This document shows positions 17,240 through 25,209 of a DNA stretch of 40,479 nucleotides, piece after piece. The number at the start of each line of letters is the position of its first letter. Positions within the stretch are counted from its first letter, which is position 1. Origin of the DNA: DATFRX01 sp035630615 (GTDB lineage: Bacteria; Actinomycetota; Actinomycetes; Propionibacteriales; Nocardioidaceae); the NCBI GenBank assembly GCA_035630615.1, contig DASQKI010000069.1, positions 1 through 40,479 on the forward strand. The letters are read 5' to 3'. The notes under the pieces were generated by a model. It searched no databases, was not told the DNA's origin, and saw only the letters and a list, made by a program, of their open reading frames with translations. A program made the translations under genes and the position numbers.

Positions 17240-17341
17240 ATGGGCGCCCTCCGCTGCGGCCTCATCGCGGCACTTCTCGCCATCACCATGACCGCGTGCA
17301 CCGAGTTCACGGGAGATGAGACGGCGCAGAGGCCCACATGA
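17240..17341 (+). CDS. Tiny candidate lipoprotein (33 aa)
   Basis: The frame reads MGALRCGLIAALLAITMTAC and continues TEFTGDETAQRPT. It has one basic residue, a hydrophobic core and a lipobox-like MTAC at residues 17-20, followed by an acidic, polar tail. This resembles entericidin-type small lipoproteins in layout only. There is no strong Shine-Dalgarno sequence. It could equally be the remnant of a larger lipoprotein gene or chance. Confidence 0.3.
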   Translation: MGALRCGLIAALLAITMTACTEFTGDETAQRPT

Positions 17342-17464
17342 TTGTCCGCAAACACGCTCTCATGGCCGCAGATCGCGCGGTCACCGACCTGCGTCCCTCC
17401 GCCGCCAATTCGACTCGCAAGCACCCCGACCCCAAGACCAGGCGACGAAGGATCCTCAACAGGG

Positions 17465-17695
17465 TCACGACCCCGTGATCAGTTGCAGTCCGAACCCGAA
17501 AAGGCGGACCGACAACGCGAACAGCGGGACGCCCAACGGGATTAGCAAGATCGTGACGCACAAGACAACGGACAGCACCAAGAGCACAGTTGCGACAATC
17601 CAGACGACTAGCGCGAGCACGCCTCGGAGGAGGATGGAAACGAGTCCGACGACAGGGGACAGAATGCCGTTCACAACCCCAGCTACGGCTGCCAT
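17465..17695 (-). CDS. Small two-helix membrane protein
   Basis: This 76-residue, almost wholly hydrophobic protein starts MAAVAGVVNGILSPVVGLVS and continues with VLALVVWIVATVLLVLSVVL and ILLIPLGVPLFALSVRLFGF. It probably forms two to three membrane segments. GGAAGGAGG lies seven bases before the ATG at 17695; an upstream in-frame GTG overlaps that site and is rejected. Its first 31 residues share 16 identities with the N-terminus of the L,D-transpeptidase at 20531, and the DNA upstream of the start is also alike. Function unknown; small hydrophobic proteins of this kind are often stress-related, which is only a guess here. Confidence 0.7.
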   Translation of the reverse strand: MAAVAGVVNGILSPVVGLVSILLRGVLALVVWIVATVLLVLSVVLCVTILLIPLGVPLFALSVRLFGFGLQLITGS

Positions 17696-17763
17696 GTGAA
17701 ACACCTCCTTCCACTACCGATGGTTCCCAGAAATGACGCTGTTATGACTCCCCAGCCGATTGG
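17600..17763 (-). repeat. Duplicated leader and N-terminus, copy A
   Basis: The stretch covers the start of the small membrane protein gene and about 68 bases upstream. It aligns with 20460-20601: conserved blocks include the ribosome-binding site (complement of ACACCTCCT), a GGGAACCATC box and CCCCAGCCGA, with small indels between them. Confidence 0.65.
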
Positions 17764-17893
17764 TCGCAACGACCAGCACGTCATCCTGAGGACAGCGGGG
17801 CGTCTTACCGCGCGTGCGGAACAGGCTCGATGCACGCCGGCGGCGGGTTGCGATGAAGGTGACTGTCGCGGGCCGCTTCGGCGAGGGGCCGGA

Positions 17894-17918
17894 TCCCTGT
17901 GCAGGCGAAGGTGGCATC
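17894..17918 (+). repeat. 25-bp direct repeat, copy 2
   Basis: This copy matches 17190-17214 with one mismatch (CCCTGTGCAGG against CCCTATGCAGG). It lies in the gap between the small membrane protein and the amphi-Trp gene, about 90 bases before the latter. Confidence 0.6.
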
Positions 17919-18007
17919 CAAATACGTCGGCGGCCGGGTCGAGGCGCGCAAGCGAGGCGTCAGTACGGTTCATGCCACGCTTCGAACGCACGACCCGAGG
18001 AGACGAC

Positions 18008-18226
18008 ATGGACCTGTTCGAGATAGATGAGACCCGGCACCTTCGTCGCGAGGAGGCTGCGGCCCAGCTCCATGCCCTTGCCGACGCTCTCGCGCGGAAC
18101 AACGCTGTCGAGTTCGATCGCGCCGGTCGTCACATCACCGTGCGCGTGCCCGACGAGGTCGACCTGAAGATCGAGGTCGAGATCGGAGACGACGAGAACG
18201 AGCTGGAGATCGAGCTCACCTGGTGA
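18008..18226 (+). CDS. Amphi-Trp domain-containing protein
   Basis: This 72-residue acidic protein reads MDLFEIDETRHLRREEAAAQ, LHALADALARNNAVEFDRAG, then ITVRVPDEVDLKIEVEIGDD and ends ENELEIELTW. The helix-then-beta-strands layout and the terminal Glu-Leu-Thr-Trp match the amphi-Trp domain family, whose function is unclear. GAGGAGACGAC precedes the ATG at 18008, which is preferred over in-frame starts further upstream. It is transcribed away from the small membrane protein gene. Confidence 0.85.
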   Translation: MDLFEIDETRHLRREEAAAQLHALADALARNNAVEFDRAGRHITVRVPDEVDLKIEVEIGDDENELEIELTW

Positions 18227-18659
18227 CGCCCGAGCCGATCCCAATCGCAACGCCGGATGCGTCTTGCCGGTTTACCTGGTACGCCGCCGAGCGGGCGCTT
18301 TCTTCAGGTCGTGAAACGGCTGCGCGCCGCATGCGCCGAGTCCTCACAGTAATTGTGGCCATGATGAAAGCCCGGTGCAGGCGATTAGAACACTGAGCCA
18401 GGTCATGACGGTGTCGGCGGGTCTGATCAAGAGCGACTAGAGACACGGCTGAAGGTCACCTAGCTGAACAGCAGGGTGAGCAGTATTCGCGCGCGAACAC
18501 CACCGAACGCGCAATCGCGCGCCTCCGGCAGCGCGAAACTTCGGCCATCCCGTCATAGCCGTAATGCGCGATCGGACACACGCACGTGACAGCCGCGAGG
18601 GGCCTCGGCCTCAGCCGGGCGGGCTGCCTCCACCCCCAGGGTCGCTCCGAGGCGAAGTG
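18227..18659. other. Intergenic region without a supported gene
   Basis: About 430 bases between the amphi-Trp gene and a decayed gene. No frame with a ribosome-binding site or family pattern, no RNA gene and no clear repeat is visible. Confidence 0.5.
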
Positions 18660-18985
18660 TCACTCGATGCCGGCTGCTCGGTCCAGCATGCTGCACAGCT
18701 CACGAGCCGCGAGCTCGACCTGCTTGTGGCGCAGACGCACGCGATGAAACCGGTCCGATGAACCCTGCGGAAGTCACCGTAGACGAACGCGTACCGCGCC
18801 TTCGTCTCCTCCTTGGCACCGACGGTCAAGGCCAGGTGCCACGCGGAGTACTCCTCCCAAGAGTGACGCACCAGGCGGTCGGCCGCAGCTGTCAGGAGAT
18901 GCGAGTCGCCGGCGCCCTCAGGCGTGCGCACCGGGGCATGGCGTCATCGTCAGTGAGATGGACGTCGACGACGATGTCTTTGACA
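18660..18985 (-). pseudogene. Frameshifted small hypothetical protein
   Basis: Three frames carry consecutive pieces of one protein. An N-terminal piece reads DVHLTDDDAMPRC. The central piece, about 18755-18931, reads GDSHLLTAAADRLVRHSWEE and ETKARYAFVYGDFRRVHRTG. The C-terminal piece RHKQVELAARELCSMLDRAA ends at the stop at 18660. They resemble a short actinobacterial hypothetical family with a KARYAFVYGDFRR core and an RHKxVELAA end. At the second junction (about 18745) around six residues seem deleted along with the frame change. No function is known. The gene is probably dead. Confidence 0.65.
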
Positions 18986-19256
18986 CAGCCGCCGCCTCAT
19001 GGACGGCAGCACGATTCACCGGGGGCAGGCGACGTCCTATCCGGAAAATACCCGAGGACTTCGGAGATGGTCACGCCGCCGCGATCTGGGCATGAGAATC
19101 GTTGAGCGACGGCTGCGCACGCGTTCCCATGGCGGGCGACCGCCACACGGACACCCGCATCACTCCGCCGCCTTCATGTCACACCTGGTCATGGAGCGAT
19201 AGGGAGGTCTTTGGCTGGGCGTGACGAGTGGTGGGAGCGTGCTCCGGCCGTCCCGA

Positions 19257-20531
19257 TCAGTTCTCCCATTGGCTCCAGGGGATTGCCCAGTCGGCCATGC
19301 CTGGGTCAGTAGTGCTCGCGGGCCGGTGGGTCCCGGTGACGATGACGATGTCGCCGGGGACGGACAGGTCGTAGAACCGCTTGGCGTGGTCGGTGGACAG
19401 ATGGATGCAGCCGTGCGAAGTGTTGGCGGTGCCCATCTCGTCGTCCCATGGCGCGGCGTGTGCGAAGGTGCCGGAGTCGGTCAGGCGTACGTCGTGGCGG
19501 ACCTTCAGGTCGTAGTAGTTCGGTGAGCTGGGTTTGCACGACAGGCCGATGCTGCACGAGGTCATCTGGGTGACGGGCGTCTTCATGATCACGTTGTAGG
19601 TCCCGCTCCGGGTCTCGAACCCGGGCTTGCCCATTCCCGTGGGCCAGTCGGCGACCTGATGCCCGTTCACAGTGACCCGGAATCGGTGGGAGCGGGCGCC
19701 GACATAACTGATGTGTGATTCGCCCACATGCCAGGACCAGTCGTGGTCGCGGTCGCCCCAGACACCATCTCCGGCGTAGACGTCTTGGAGGTCGACGTGG
19801 ACCGTGACCCTCGTGTCGGCGGGCCAGAAGTGCTTGGGCCGAAAGTGTGCCTCCTGGTCGGAGAACCAGTGCCAGCCCCCGACGATGTGTTCGCGGCTGG
19901 TGGTCACGCTCATGTGCTTTTCGACGGCGGCGCGGTCGGGGACCGGCCGGTTGAAGGTCACCTTCACCGTCTGCCCGACGCCGTAGGTGGCGCCCGGCCC
20001 GGGGTAGGCGGTCATGGTGAGTTGCTTGGCCGCGGGTGCGGACTTGAATGCGAGGCGCCGGGTCGCCACGGCCCCGTCGGTACCCTGCAGCTGCACTTCG
20101 GCGCGGTAACGAGTGTCGGGGATGAGCGAGGTGTTTGCGCGCCAGCGGGTGTCGCCGGACCGTAGCGTCCCGGCGAGCGAGTCGTGGCCACTGGTCAACC
20201 GCACGGAGGTGATCGTCGCGTGACGTGCCACGAGCACCGGATGGGTGGTCCAGGAGATCTTGCCGGTCGGCGCCGGCGACATGCGCAGTCGAGGAGAGGG
20301 AGGAGGAGTCTCCTGCGCGCTCGCGGCGCCTCCGGTGTCGCTGTCGCTCGCCGGCTCCCCGCTACCGCTGCACCCCGCCAGCACGACGGCCGCTGCCGTC
20401 AACCCCACCCAGATGGCTACGCGATATCTCCGACGGTGCCTGACCCTCTCCAGCACCTCTCGGAATAGAACGCCAACAAGTCCGACAACAACGGACATAA
20501 CCCGATCCACGATCCCAGCAATGGTCGCCAT
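19257..20531 (-). CDS. L,D-transpeptidase lipoprotein with an acquired N-terminal leader
   Basis: This is a 424-residue cell-wall cross-linking enzyme. After an unusual leader (residues 1-30, MATIAGIVDRVMSVVVGLVG and on) comes a basic stretch and hydrophobic core ending in the lipobox VVLAGC (Cys54), then a Ser/Pro-rich linker, Ig-like domains (about 90-290) and the YkuD catalytic domain with HVGESHISYVGARSHRF and the catalytic motif SHGCIHLS (Cys375). The architecture matches mycobacterial-type Ldts, which form 3-3 cross-links on the outer face of the membrane. GAGGAGGTG precedes the ATG at 20531. The leader adds an extra hydrophobic segment before the lipoprotein signal and is homologous to the start of the small membrane protein gene at 17695; the native start may have been near residue 31. 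Confidence 0.9.
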   Translation of the reverse strand: MATIAGIVDRVMSVVVGLVGVLFREVLERVRHRRRYRVAIWVGLTAAAVVLAGCSGSGEPASDSDTGGAASAQETPPPSPRLRMSPAPTGKISWTTHPVLVARHATITSVRLTSGHDSLAGTLRSGDTRWRANTSLIPDTRYRAEVQLQGTDGAVATRRLAFKSAPAAKQLTMTAYPGPGATYGVGQTVKVTFNRPVPDRAAVEKHMSVTTSREHIVGGWHWFSDQEAHFRPKHFWPADTRVTVHVDLQDVYAGDGVWGDRDHDWSWHVGESHISYVGARSHRFRVTVNGHQVADWPTGMGKPGFETRSGTYNVIMKTPVTQMTSCSIGLSCKPSSPNYYDLKVRHDVRLTDSGTFAHAAPWDDEMGTANTSHGCIHLSTDHAKRFYDLSVPGDIVIVTGTHRPASTTDPGMADWAIPWSQWEN

Positions 20532-20601
20532 GCGATACACCTCCTCACTCCAGATGGTTCCCGGAACCGACGTCGATATCACGGGCCCCAGCCGACCGGA
20601 T
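20460..20601 (-). repeat. Duplicated leader and N-terminus, copy B
   Basis: The start of the L,D-transpeptidase gene and its upstream region align with 17600-17763, including the ribosome-binding site, GGGAACCATC on the minus strand about 25 bases before the ATG, and CCCCAGCCGA on the plus strand. This indicates a duplicated promoter-plus-start segment. Confidence 0.65.
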
Positions 20602-20724
20602 GGAATCGCATCCGGACATGCCGCGATCCACCGAGGTCGACGACGTGCGTCATACCGCCGCCTGTCGGACAAGCTCCGAACCGCCCCGTTCCGCGGTCCG
20701 ACGTACCCGCGCCTCGATGGCCGC

Positions 20725-21840
20725 CTACGGGGCCAGTCTCAGGTGCAGGTCCCTGCCGAGGATGCCGGCCAGTCGCGCGGCCTCGTGCTCGATGGCCTCG
20801 TCGGGTCGCCTTCGCTCATCGAGCCAGGTGACAGTGAGCTCGTCGCCCTTGCGCGCCCACGTTCCGCAGACGACACCGCCGACGATCAGCGGGTTGGCCT
20901 TGCGGGTCACGGGGTCGCGCCGAGACTGCGGGGTGACATGGACGTCCTTGGTGCCGGGACCCATCACCCACTGGTCGTGCCCGGGAAGGAACCGCACGGC
21001 CTCCGATGGCCGCGAGGTGGCGAGGGAGTCGACGTCCTCCCGCACGACGTACGCCGTCGTGCCTTCGACGTCGACCGCGACCAACCGGTCGCCAAGCCCG
21101 GAGATCCAGCCGTTGAGCCGCTTGAGGCCGGCGCTGAGGCCGTTGCCGAGCCAGTAGTGGACATGGTCGAGTGTCGCCGGTCCGTAGGTCCGGAAGTACG
21201 CGGTGATGGCGCGCGGACCCGCGTCGTCGAGGTCGGGGATGCCCGGCCACCGCGGGTTGCTGTCGAGGCGCTGAAACGTGTGCTGTCCGTCGCGGGGCGG
21301 ACCGAAGCTCATGTCCCCTTGCCAGGTCAACGGCTTGATCAGCGTGCCCGCACCCTCGTCGAAGACCGGCTTCAGGTGCCGGTACGCGGGGCGTCTCGCC
21401 ACCACATCACCGAGCTCGGCGATGGTCAAAGGCCCGTCGCTCAACGCATCGCGCACCGCCGCTCGGAACTCGGGCCAGTCGGTCGGCGCGAGCCGGTAGT
21501 ACTCCACCCAGCTCGGCAGCTCCCACTGCCGCCCGGCCGATCGGAGCGCGAGGTAGATGCCGCCGTCCTCGGGCGAGAGATAGTGCATCGACCCGCGAAA
21601 CGCGAACGCCTTGATCACCGTCCCGTCCGCCAGGGCCTTCGCGAGCTCGTCGGGCCGCGACGTCGTACGGCGGGTCCGCACGGCGAGATCGGCGAGAGAC
21701 TCGTCCATCGATAGCACCGCCCCGAGCCGGCGTACGACGTCGGGCGCCGACTCGGACCCGACCGGGTCGAGCAGGTGTCGCTCCATCCGCCAACCCAGCG
21801 CCTGCGTCCAAGTGGTCGTGGCGTCGGTCGACGTGGTCAT
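20725..21840 (-). CDS. Winged-helix DNA-binding domain protein (HTH_42, AlkZ/YcaQ-like)
   Basis: This 371-residue protein starts at ATG 21840 (MTTSTDATTTWTQALGWRME). Family marks include FRGSMHYLSPED (about 80-95), a region at 148-165 (RPAYRHLKPV), GAGTLIKPLTWQGDMSFGPP (about 163-182), AYFRTYGPATLDHVHYWLG (about 214-232) and FLPGHDQWVMGPG (about 290). It belongs to the HTH_42/AlkZ group; some characterised members are DNA glycosylases that remove alkylated bases or unhook crosslinks, others are of unknown role. The AlkZ QxQ/QxD-type catalytic motif is not obvious here, so glycosylase activity is uncertain. The gene is not coupled to its neighbours. Confidence 0.82.
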   Translation of the reverse strand: MTTSTDATTTWTQALGWRMERHLLDPVGSESAPDVVRRLGAVLSMDESLADLAVRTRRTTSRPDELAKALADGTVIKAFAFRGSMHYLSPEDGGIYLALRSAGRQWELPSWVEYYRLAPTDWPEFRAAVRDALSDGPLTIAELGDVVARRPAYRHLKPVFDEGAGTLIKPLTWQGDMSFGPPRDGQHTFQRLDSNPRWPGIPDLDDAGPRAITAYFRTYGPATLDHVHYWLGNGLSAGLKRLNGWISGLGDRLVAVDVEGTTAYVVREDVDSLATSRPSEAVRFLPGHDQWVMGPGTKDVHVTPQSRRDPVTRKANPLIVGGVVCGTWARKGDELTVTWLDERRRPDEAIEHEAARLAGILGRDLHLRLAP

Positions 21841-22123
21841 GTCCGCATACTCGCACCGATTCCGGACGGAAATCGCCCGGTGGTCTTGGCGGGCCATTTT
21901 GATCTGTACGGCCAACATCCGTCGGGACCAGTCAAAGACGGGTCGGCCTCAACCGCGACCAGGCACGGTAGGCGGGCAGGAGGACGGACGAGAGGTGGGC
22001 CAAGCACCCGCCCGGAGTGTCCGGCGAGTCGATCATTCCCCAGCCCTCGTCGGGCTGCCACGCCGCTCATGCCGGCGAGCGGTCTGCTTCGGCGTCGCCG
22101 TCGCGAGGTCGACCGAGCGGTCA
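21841..22123. other. Intergenic region, nothing recognised
   Basis: About 280 bases between the winged-helix gene start and the end of the reductase gene. No supported frame, RNA gene or strong hairpin was seen. Confidence 0.45.
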
Positions 22124-22753
22124 TCAGTTCGTGGCGAGCTCCTGCCCAACGCCCTTGACCGCGTAACGCACGTGGGTGGCGTACTGCGAGCTCCAGGTGC
22201 CGAGCACCTCGAGGTCGATGTCGTGCTCGAATCCCTCGAACAGCTGCTTCCCGCCACCCAGCACCAACGGCGCTGTGGAGATCGCGAGCTCGTCGACCAC
22301 GCCCGCCGCGAGGCCCTGGCGGATCAGGTCGGCACCACCGCCGAGGGAGACCGCACCGTCGCCAGCAAGCTCGCGGGCCTTCTGCAACGCGGCGTCGAAG
22401 CCGTCGATGAACAGGAATCCCGTGCTCGGATCGGGCTGGTCCTCAGTGCGATGCGTCAGCACGATCAACGTGCCGGGGAACGGGTTGGTACCACCCCACG
22501 CGCTCGCGGCGTCGTACATGTTGCGGCCGACGATCCCGCATCCCAGCCCGTGGGTGAGCGACTCGAAGTACTCCCGATCCGCGCCGGACATCCCGTCGGT
22601 GTCGTGGCCGTCGTCGGCGTACGTCCACGGGCCACCCATCACCCAGTAGTGAAGGCGCTCGCCACCGATGCCGAGGCCGTGCTCCGGCCCATCCTGAGGT
22701 CCGACGATGTAGCCATCGACCGAGGTCGTGATGGCCGCGATGACCTTCCCCAT
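22124..22753 (-). CDS. Dihydrofolate reductase-like (RibD C-terminal domain) protein
   Basis: This 209-residue protein opens MGKVIAAITTSVDGYIVGPQ, has GIVGRNMYDAASAWGG in the middle (about 73-88), the nucleotide-binding VSLGGGADLIRQGLAAG (about 135-151) and DELAISTAPLVLGGGKQLF near the end. This is the stand-alone RibD_C/DHFR-like reductase type, common in actinobacteria, probably NADPH-dependent; the substrate is not known. AAGGAGGG close to the ATG at 22753 supports the start. It is not near riboflavin or folate genes, so a housekeeping role in those pathways is not indicated. Confidence 0.9.
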   Translation of the reverse strand: MGKVIAAITTSVDGYIVGPQDGPEHGLGIGGERLHYWVMGGPWTYADDGHDTDGMSGADREYFESLTHGLGCGIVGRNMYDAASAWGGTNPFPGTLIVLTHRTEDQPDPSTGFLFIDGFDAALQKARELAGDGAVSLGGGADLIRQGLAAGVVDELAISTAPLVLGGGKQLFEGFEHDIDLEVLGTWSSQYATHVRYAVKGVGQELATN

Positions 22754-22889
22754 AGTCCCTCCTTCGTTCGGGTACAGCAGATTAGACCGTCACACACGCC
22801 AAGAGTCATCGGTGCGCCGCACCACCCGGGGGCCACGGCTCCTCACGACGGCATCGTCATCCAGGACGCCGAGCGCCGCTTGCCACCGC

Positions 22890-24032
22890 CTAGGTGTTAC
22901 CCGGCATCTCCGCAGCGTGCAGGTCCCGGAAAAACGGGCCGGTTCGCGCCTTGGGATCGAACCAGGTCGCCTTGCGCGGCATCACCTCGCCCGCCTCCGA
23001 GACGGCTCGGACCTGGGTCGTCGAGGGTGGATGGAACAAGAACCCGATCTCCCCGCGCTTGGCGCACCGACTCGCCAGCGTTGTGGCGTCGACGGTCCCC
23101 GGCACCGGCTCGACTCTCGGGTCGGACGCCGGCTCGCCGATGTCGAGTGCGGGCGCCAGCACCGCCGACTCGAAGACCGCGAGGTCGAGGGCTTCACGCG
23201 GCGTGGCGGTCTCGGCGGCGGAGCGCAGCGCGAGGCGATACCAGCGACCGTCGAGGTGCATCGCGATCCGTCCCGGCCCGGGCCGAATCGGCTCGCCTTC
23301 GGCGTAATCCGCGAGGCTTTCGACCGCCGGCTGGCTCGCGAACGCGGCGACCAGGTCGGACGCCGTGCGCCCGTCGGGACGCCGCACCGCCCGGTGGTAG
23401 CCGAGGATGCGGACCTCGTCCCACGGGAAGAGCGCACCGAGGACGAACGCGGCCGGTTCGGTGCCGCCGGGTCGGGCATGCTCGGCGGCGAACTGGTCGG
23501 CGGCCGCGATCCGATGGTGCCCGTCGGCGATATAGAGCGGCGACGAGCTCGGCAGCGCCGCCTCGATCGACTTGGCGAGGTCGGCGTCGCGTACGAGCCA
23601 CGCCGCCTGGTCGACGCGCTCGGTGGTTACCCGTACGTCGGCCTCGCCCGCCGACGCCTCGGCCAGCGCCGAACGCAACCCATCGCACGGATCGTGGGTC
23701 AACGTCAACGGCACCAGCTCCAGCCAGGTCGCTTCGAGGACGCCCCCGAGCCGGCGTACGCGCTCGGCGTCGGTCGCCTCGTGGGCGAGGATCCGCCGCT
23801 CGCGATAGTCGTCGATCGCGACCTCGACCACGACACCGGTCTGGCGATGGTTATCTGACGCCAGCTCGTAGACGACGTAGGACGGCTCGCCGGTCCGGAT
23901 GAACGCACCGTCGCTCGCAAGCTTGCGCAGGCGGGCGGCGTTGGCGGGCGTCAGTGACTCGTTGCCCACTGTGGCGAGCTCCGCGGCCAGGTCGGGGCTG
24001 ACGAGATCGAGCCGCGGCGGCCGCATGGTCAC
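22890..24032 (-). CDS. DUF1015 family protein
   Basis: This 380-residue protein has the family core SPLYIADGHHRIAAADQF and other marks (GEPSYVVYEL near the N-terminus, RKLASDGAFIRTG, FLFHPPSTTQVRAVSEAGE and PRKATWFDPKARTG near the end). The chosen GTG start at 24032 overlaps the TGA of the upstream dehydrogenase gene (GTGA), which implies translational coupling; an ATG two codons further in is an alternative. DUF1015 genes often neighbour serA/serC in other bacteria, and a role in serine metabolism or as a kinase/phosphatase-like partner has been suggested; the biochemistry here is inference. Confidence 0.88.
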   Translation of the reverse strand: MTMRPPRLDLVSPDLAAELATVGNESLTPANAARLRKLASDGAFIRTGEPSYVVYELASDNHRQTGVVVEVAIDDYRERRILAHEATDAERVRRLGGVLEATWLELVPLTLTHDPCDGLRSALAEASAGEADVRVTTERVDQAAWLVRDADLAKSIEAALPSSSPLYIADGHHRIAAADQFAAEHARPGGTEPAAFVLGALFPWDEVRILGYHRAVRRPDGRTASDLVAAFASQPAVESLADYAEGEPIRPGPGRIAMHLDGRWYRLALRSAAETATPREALDLAVFESAVLAPALDIGEPASDPRVEPVPGTVDATTLASRCAKRGEIGFLFHPPSTTQVRAVSEAGEVMPRKATWFDPKARTGPFFRDLHAAEMPGNT

Positions 24033-25009
24033 GTTGCCGGCTCCGGGTCGAGATTGACGCAATGGAGCACCTCGCCGCGCTGATAGGCGTCGATCATGCG
24101 TACGACCTCCTCGGCGATGGCCTGCTGGGCCTGCTCGGTCGATGCTCCGATGTGATGCGTGCCGTAGACGTTGGGATGCCGCGCGAGCGCCGAGTCGATC
24201 GATCCGACCGACTGGCCGGGTTCGTCGACGTAGACGTCCAGCCCGGCACGAATGCGTTTGGCGTCCATCGCCTCGATCAGAGCGTCCTCATCGATGATCT
24301 CACCGCGAGAGGTGTTGAGGACGATCGTGCCGGGCTGCATCGCGTCGAGCAGGTCGCGGTCGACCAGCCCGCGGGTGGCCGTCGCGGCCGGCAGGTGAAA
24401 CGAGAGCACGTCGCAGGACCGGGCGAGGGACGGCAGGTCGTCGACGAACCGGACTCCGATCGCCTCTGCCCGCTGGGCCAGCTCGGGGTCGCGTCCCCGC
24501 TTCGCGAGCGCATAGACCTCGGCGCCGAAGGCAGCGGCTCGCTCGGCGAAGGCCATGCCGATCCGGCCGAGACCGACGACGCCGACCCGCCGGCCGAGGA
24601 TGCCGCGGGCCTTGGCGTACTCCTTCTTGTTCCAGCGGCCGGCGCGCAGGTCGTCGACGTTGTCGGGGATCCGACGGTCGAGGGCGAGCAAGAGGCCGAA
24701 CGCGAGCTCGGCGACGGCGATGGCGTTGCGGCCCGGCACGTTGCACACGTAGACGCCGCGCTCGGCCGCGGTCGCAGAGTCGATCGTGTTGGTGCCGGAG
24801 CCGGCCCGGATCACCAGCCGCAACGTTTCGGTGGCACGCAGCGTGTCGCCATGCACCTTGGTGCTGCGGACGATCAGGCCCTCGAAGCCGGGTACGCGTC
24901 CGGGCAGGTCGTCGGCGGTCACGTCCGGCTCGTACGCACACTCGTGACCGTCCTCGACGAGCCGCTCACGGTACGTCTCGGGGAAGGTGTCGGCGATCAG
25001 AATCTTCAT
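24029..25009 (-). CDS. D-2-hydroxyacid dehydrogenase, probably phosphoglycerate dehydrogenase (short form)
   Basis: This 326-residue NAD-dependent enzyme carries the Rossmann motif GLGRIG (146-151), the active-site arginine in NTSRGEIIDEDAL (Arg235), the glutamate in VYVDEPG (Glu263) and the catalytic histidine in THHIGAST (His286). The N-terminus MKILIADTFPETYRERLVED and the AGSGTNTID / NVPGRNAIAVAE segments match SerA-type enzymes. There is no ACT or intervening regulatory domain, so serine feedback is not expected. The reaction would be 3-phosphoglycerate to 3-phosphohydroxypyruvate, the first step of serine synthesis; other 2-hydroxyacids are possible. Overlap with DUF1015 supports a serA-DUF1015 unit. 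It is divergent from the salvage operon, with 200 bp between. Confidence 0.87.
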   Translation of the reverse strand: MKILIADTFPETYRERLVEDGHECAYEPDVTADDLPGRVPGFEGLIVRSTKVHGDTLRATETLRLVIRAGSGTNTIDSATAAERGVYVCNVPGRNAIAVAELAFGLLLALDRRIPDNVDDLRAGRWNKKEYAKARGILGRRVGVVGLGRIGMAFAERAAAFGAEVYALAKRGRDPELAQRAEAIGVRFVDDLPSLARSCDVLSFHLPAATATRGLVDRDLLDAMQPGTIVLNTSRGEIIDEDALIEAMDAKRIRAGLDVYVDEPGQSVGSIDSALARHPNVYGTHHIGASTEQAQQAIAEEVVRMIDAYQRGEVLHCVNLDPEPAT

Positions 25010-25209
25010 AGCGCTGTTGCGTAATCCTCAACGTGTTGCTGACAGTGCAATCGTCTCCGTGGCGACCCAGGTGCGTCAAGACGGATCGAACGCTCGATCG
25101 TGCGCGAAAATTACTCCCTTCGATACGTTTCGCTCACGACCTCACCGGGGTAGGTTTCTGCGCGACAGGACAGATGCCAACATCCCTCTCATTCGACCGT
25201 GAGGCCGCC

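Larger units (their letters stand above)
17025..17464. other. Intergenic region with a repeat copy and a tiny candidate gene
   Basis: About 440 bases between the HU start and the end of the small membrane protein gene. It holds one copy of a 25-bp direct repeat (17190-17214) and a 33-codon lipoprotein-like frame (17240-17341). Nothing else is recognisable. Confidence 0.5.
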
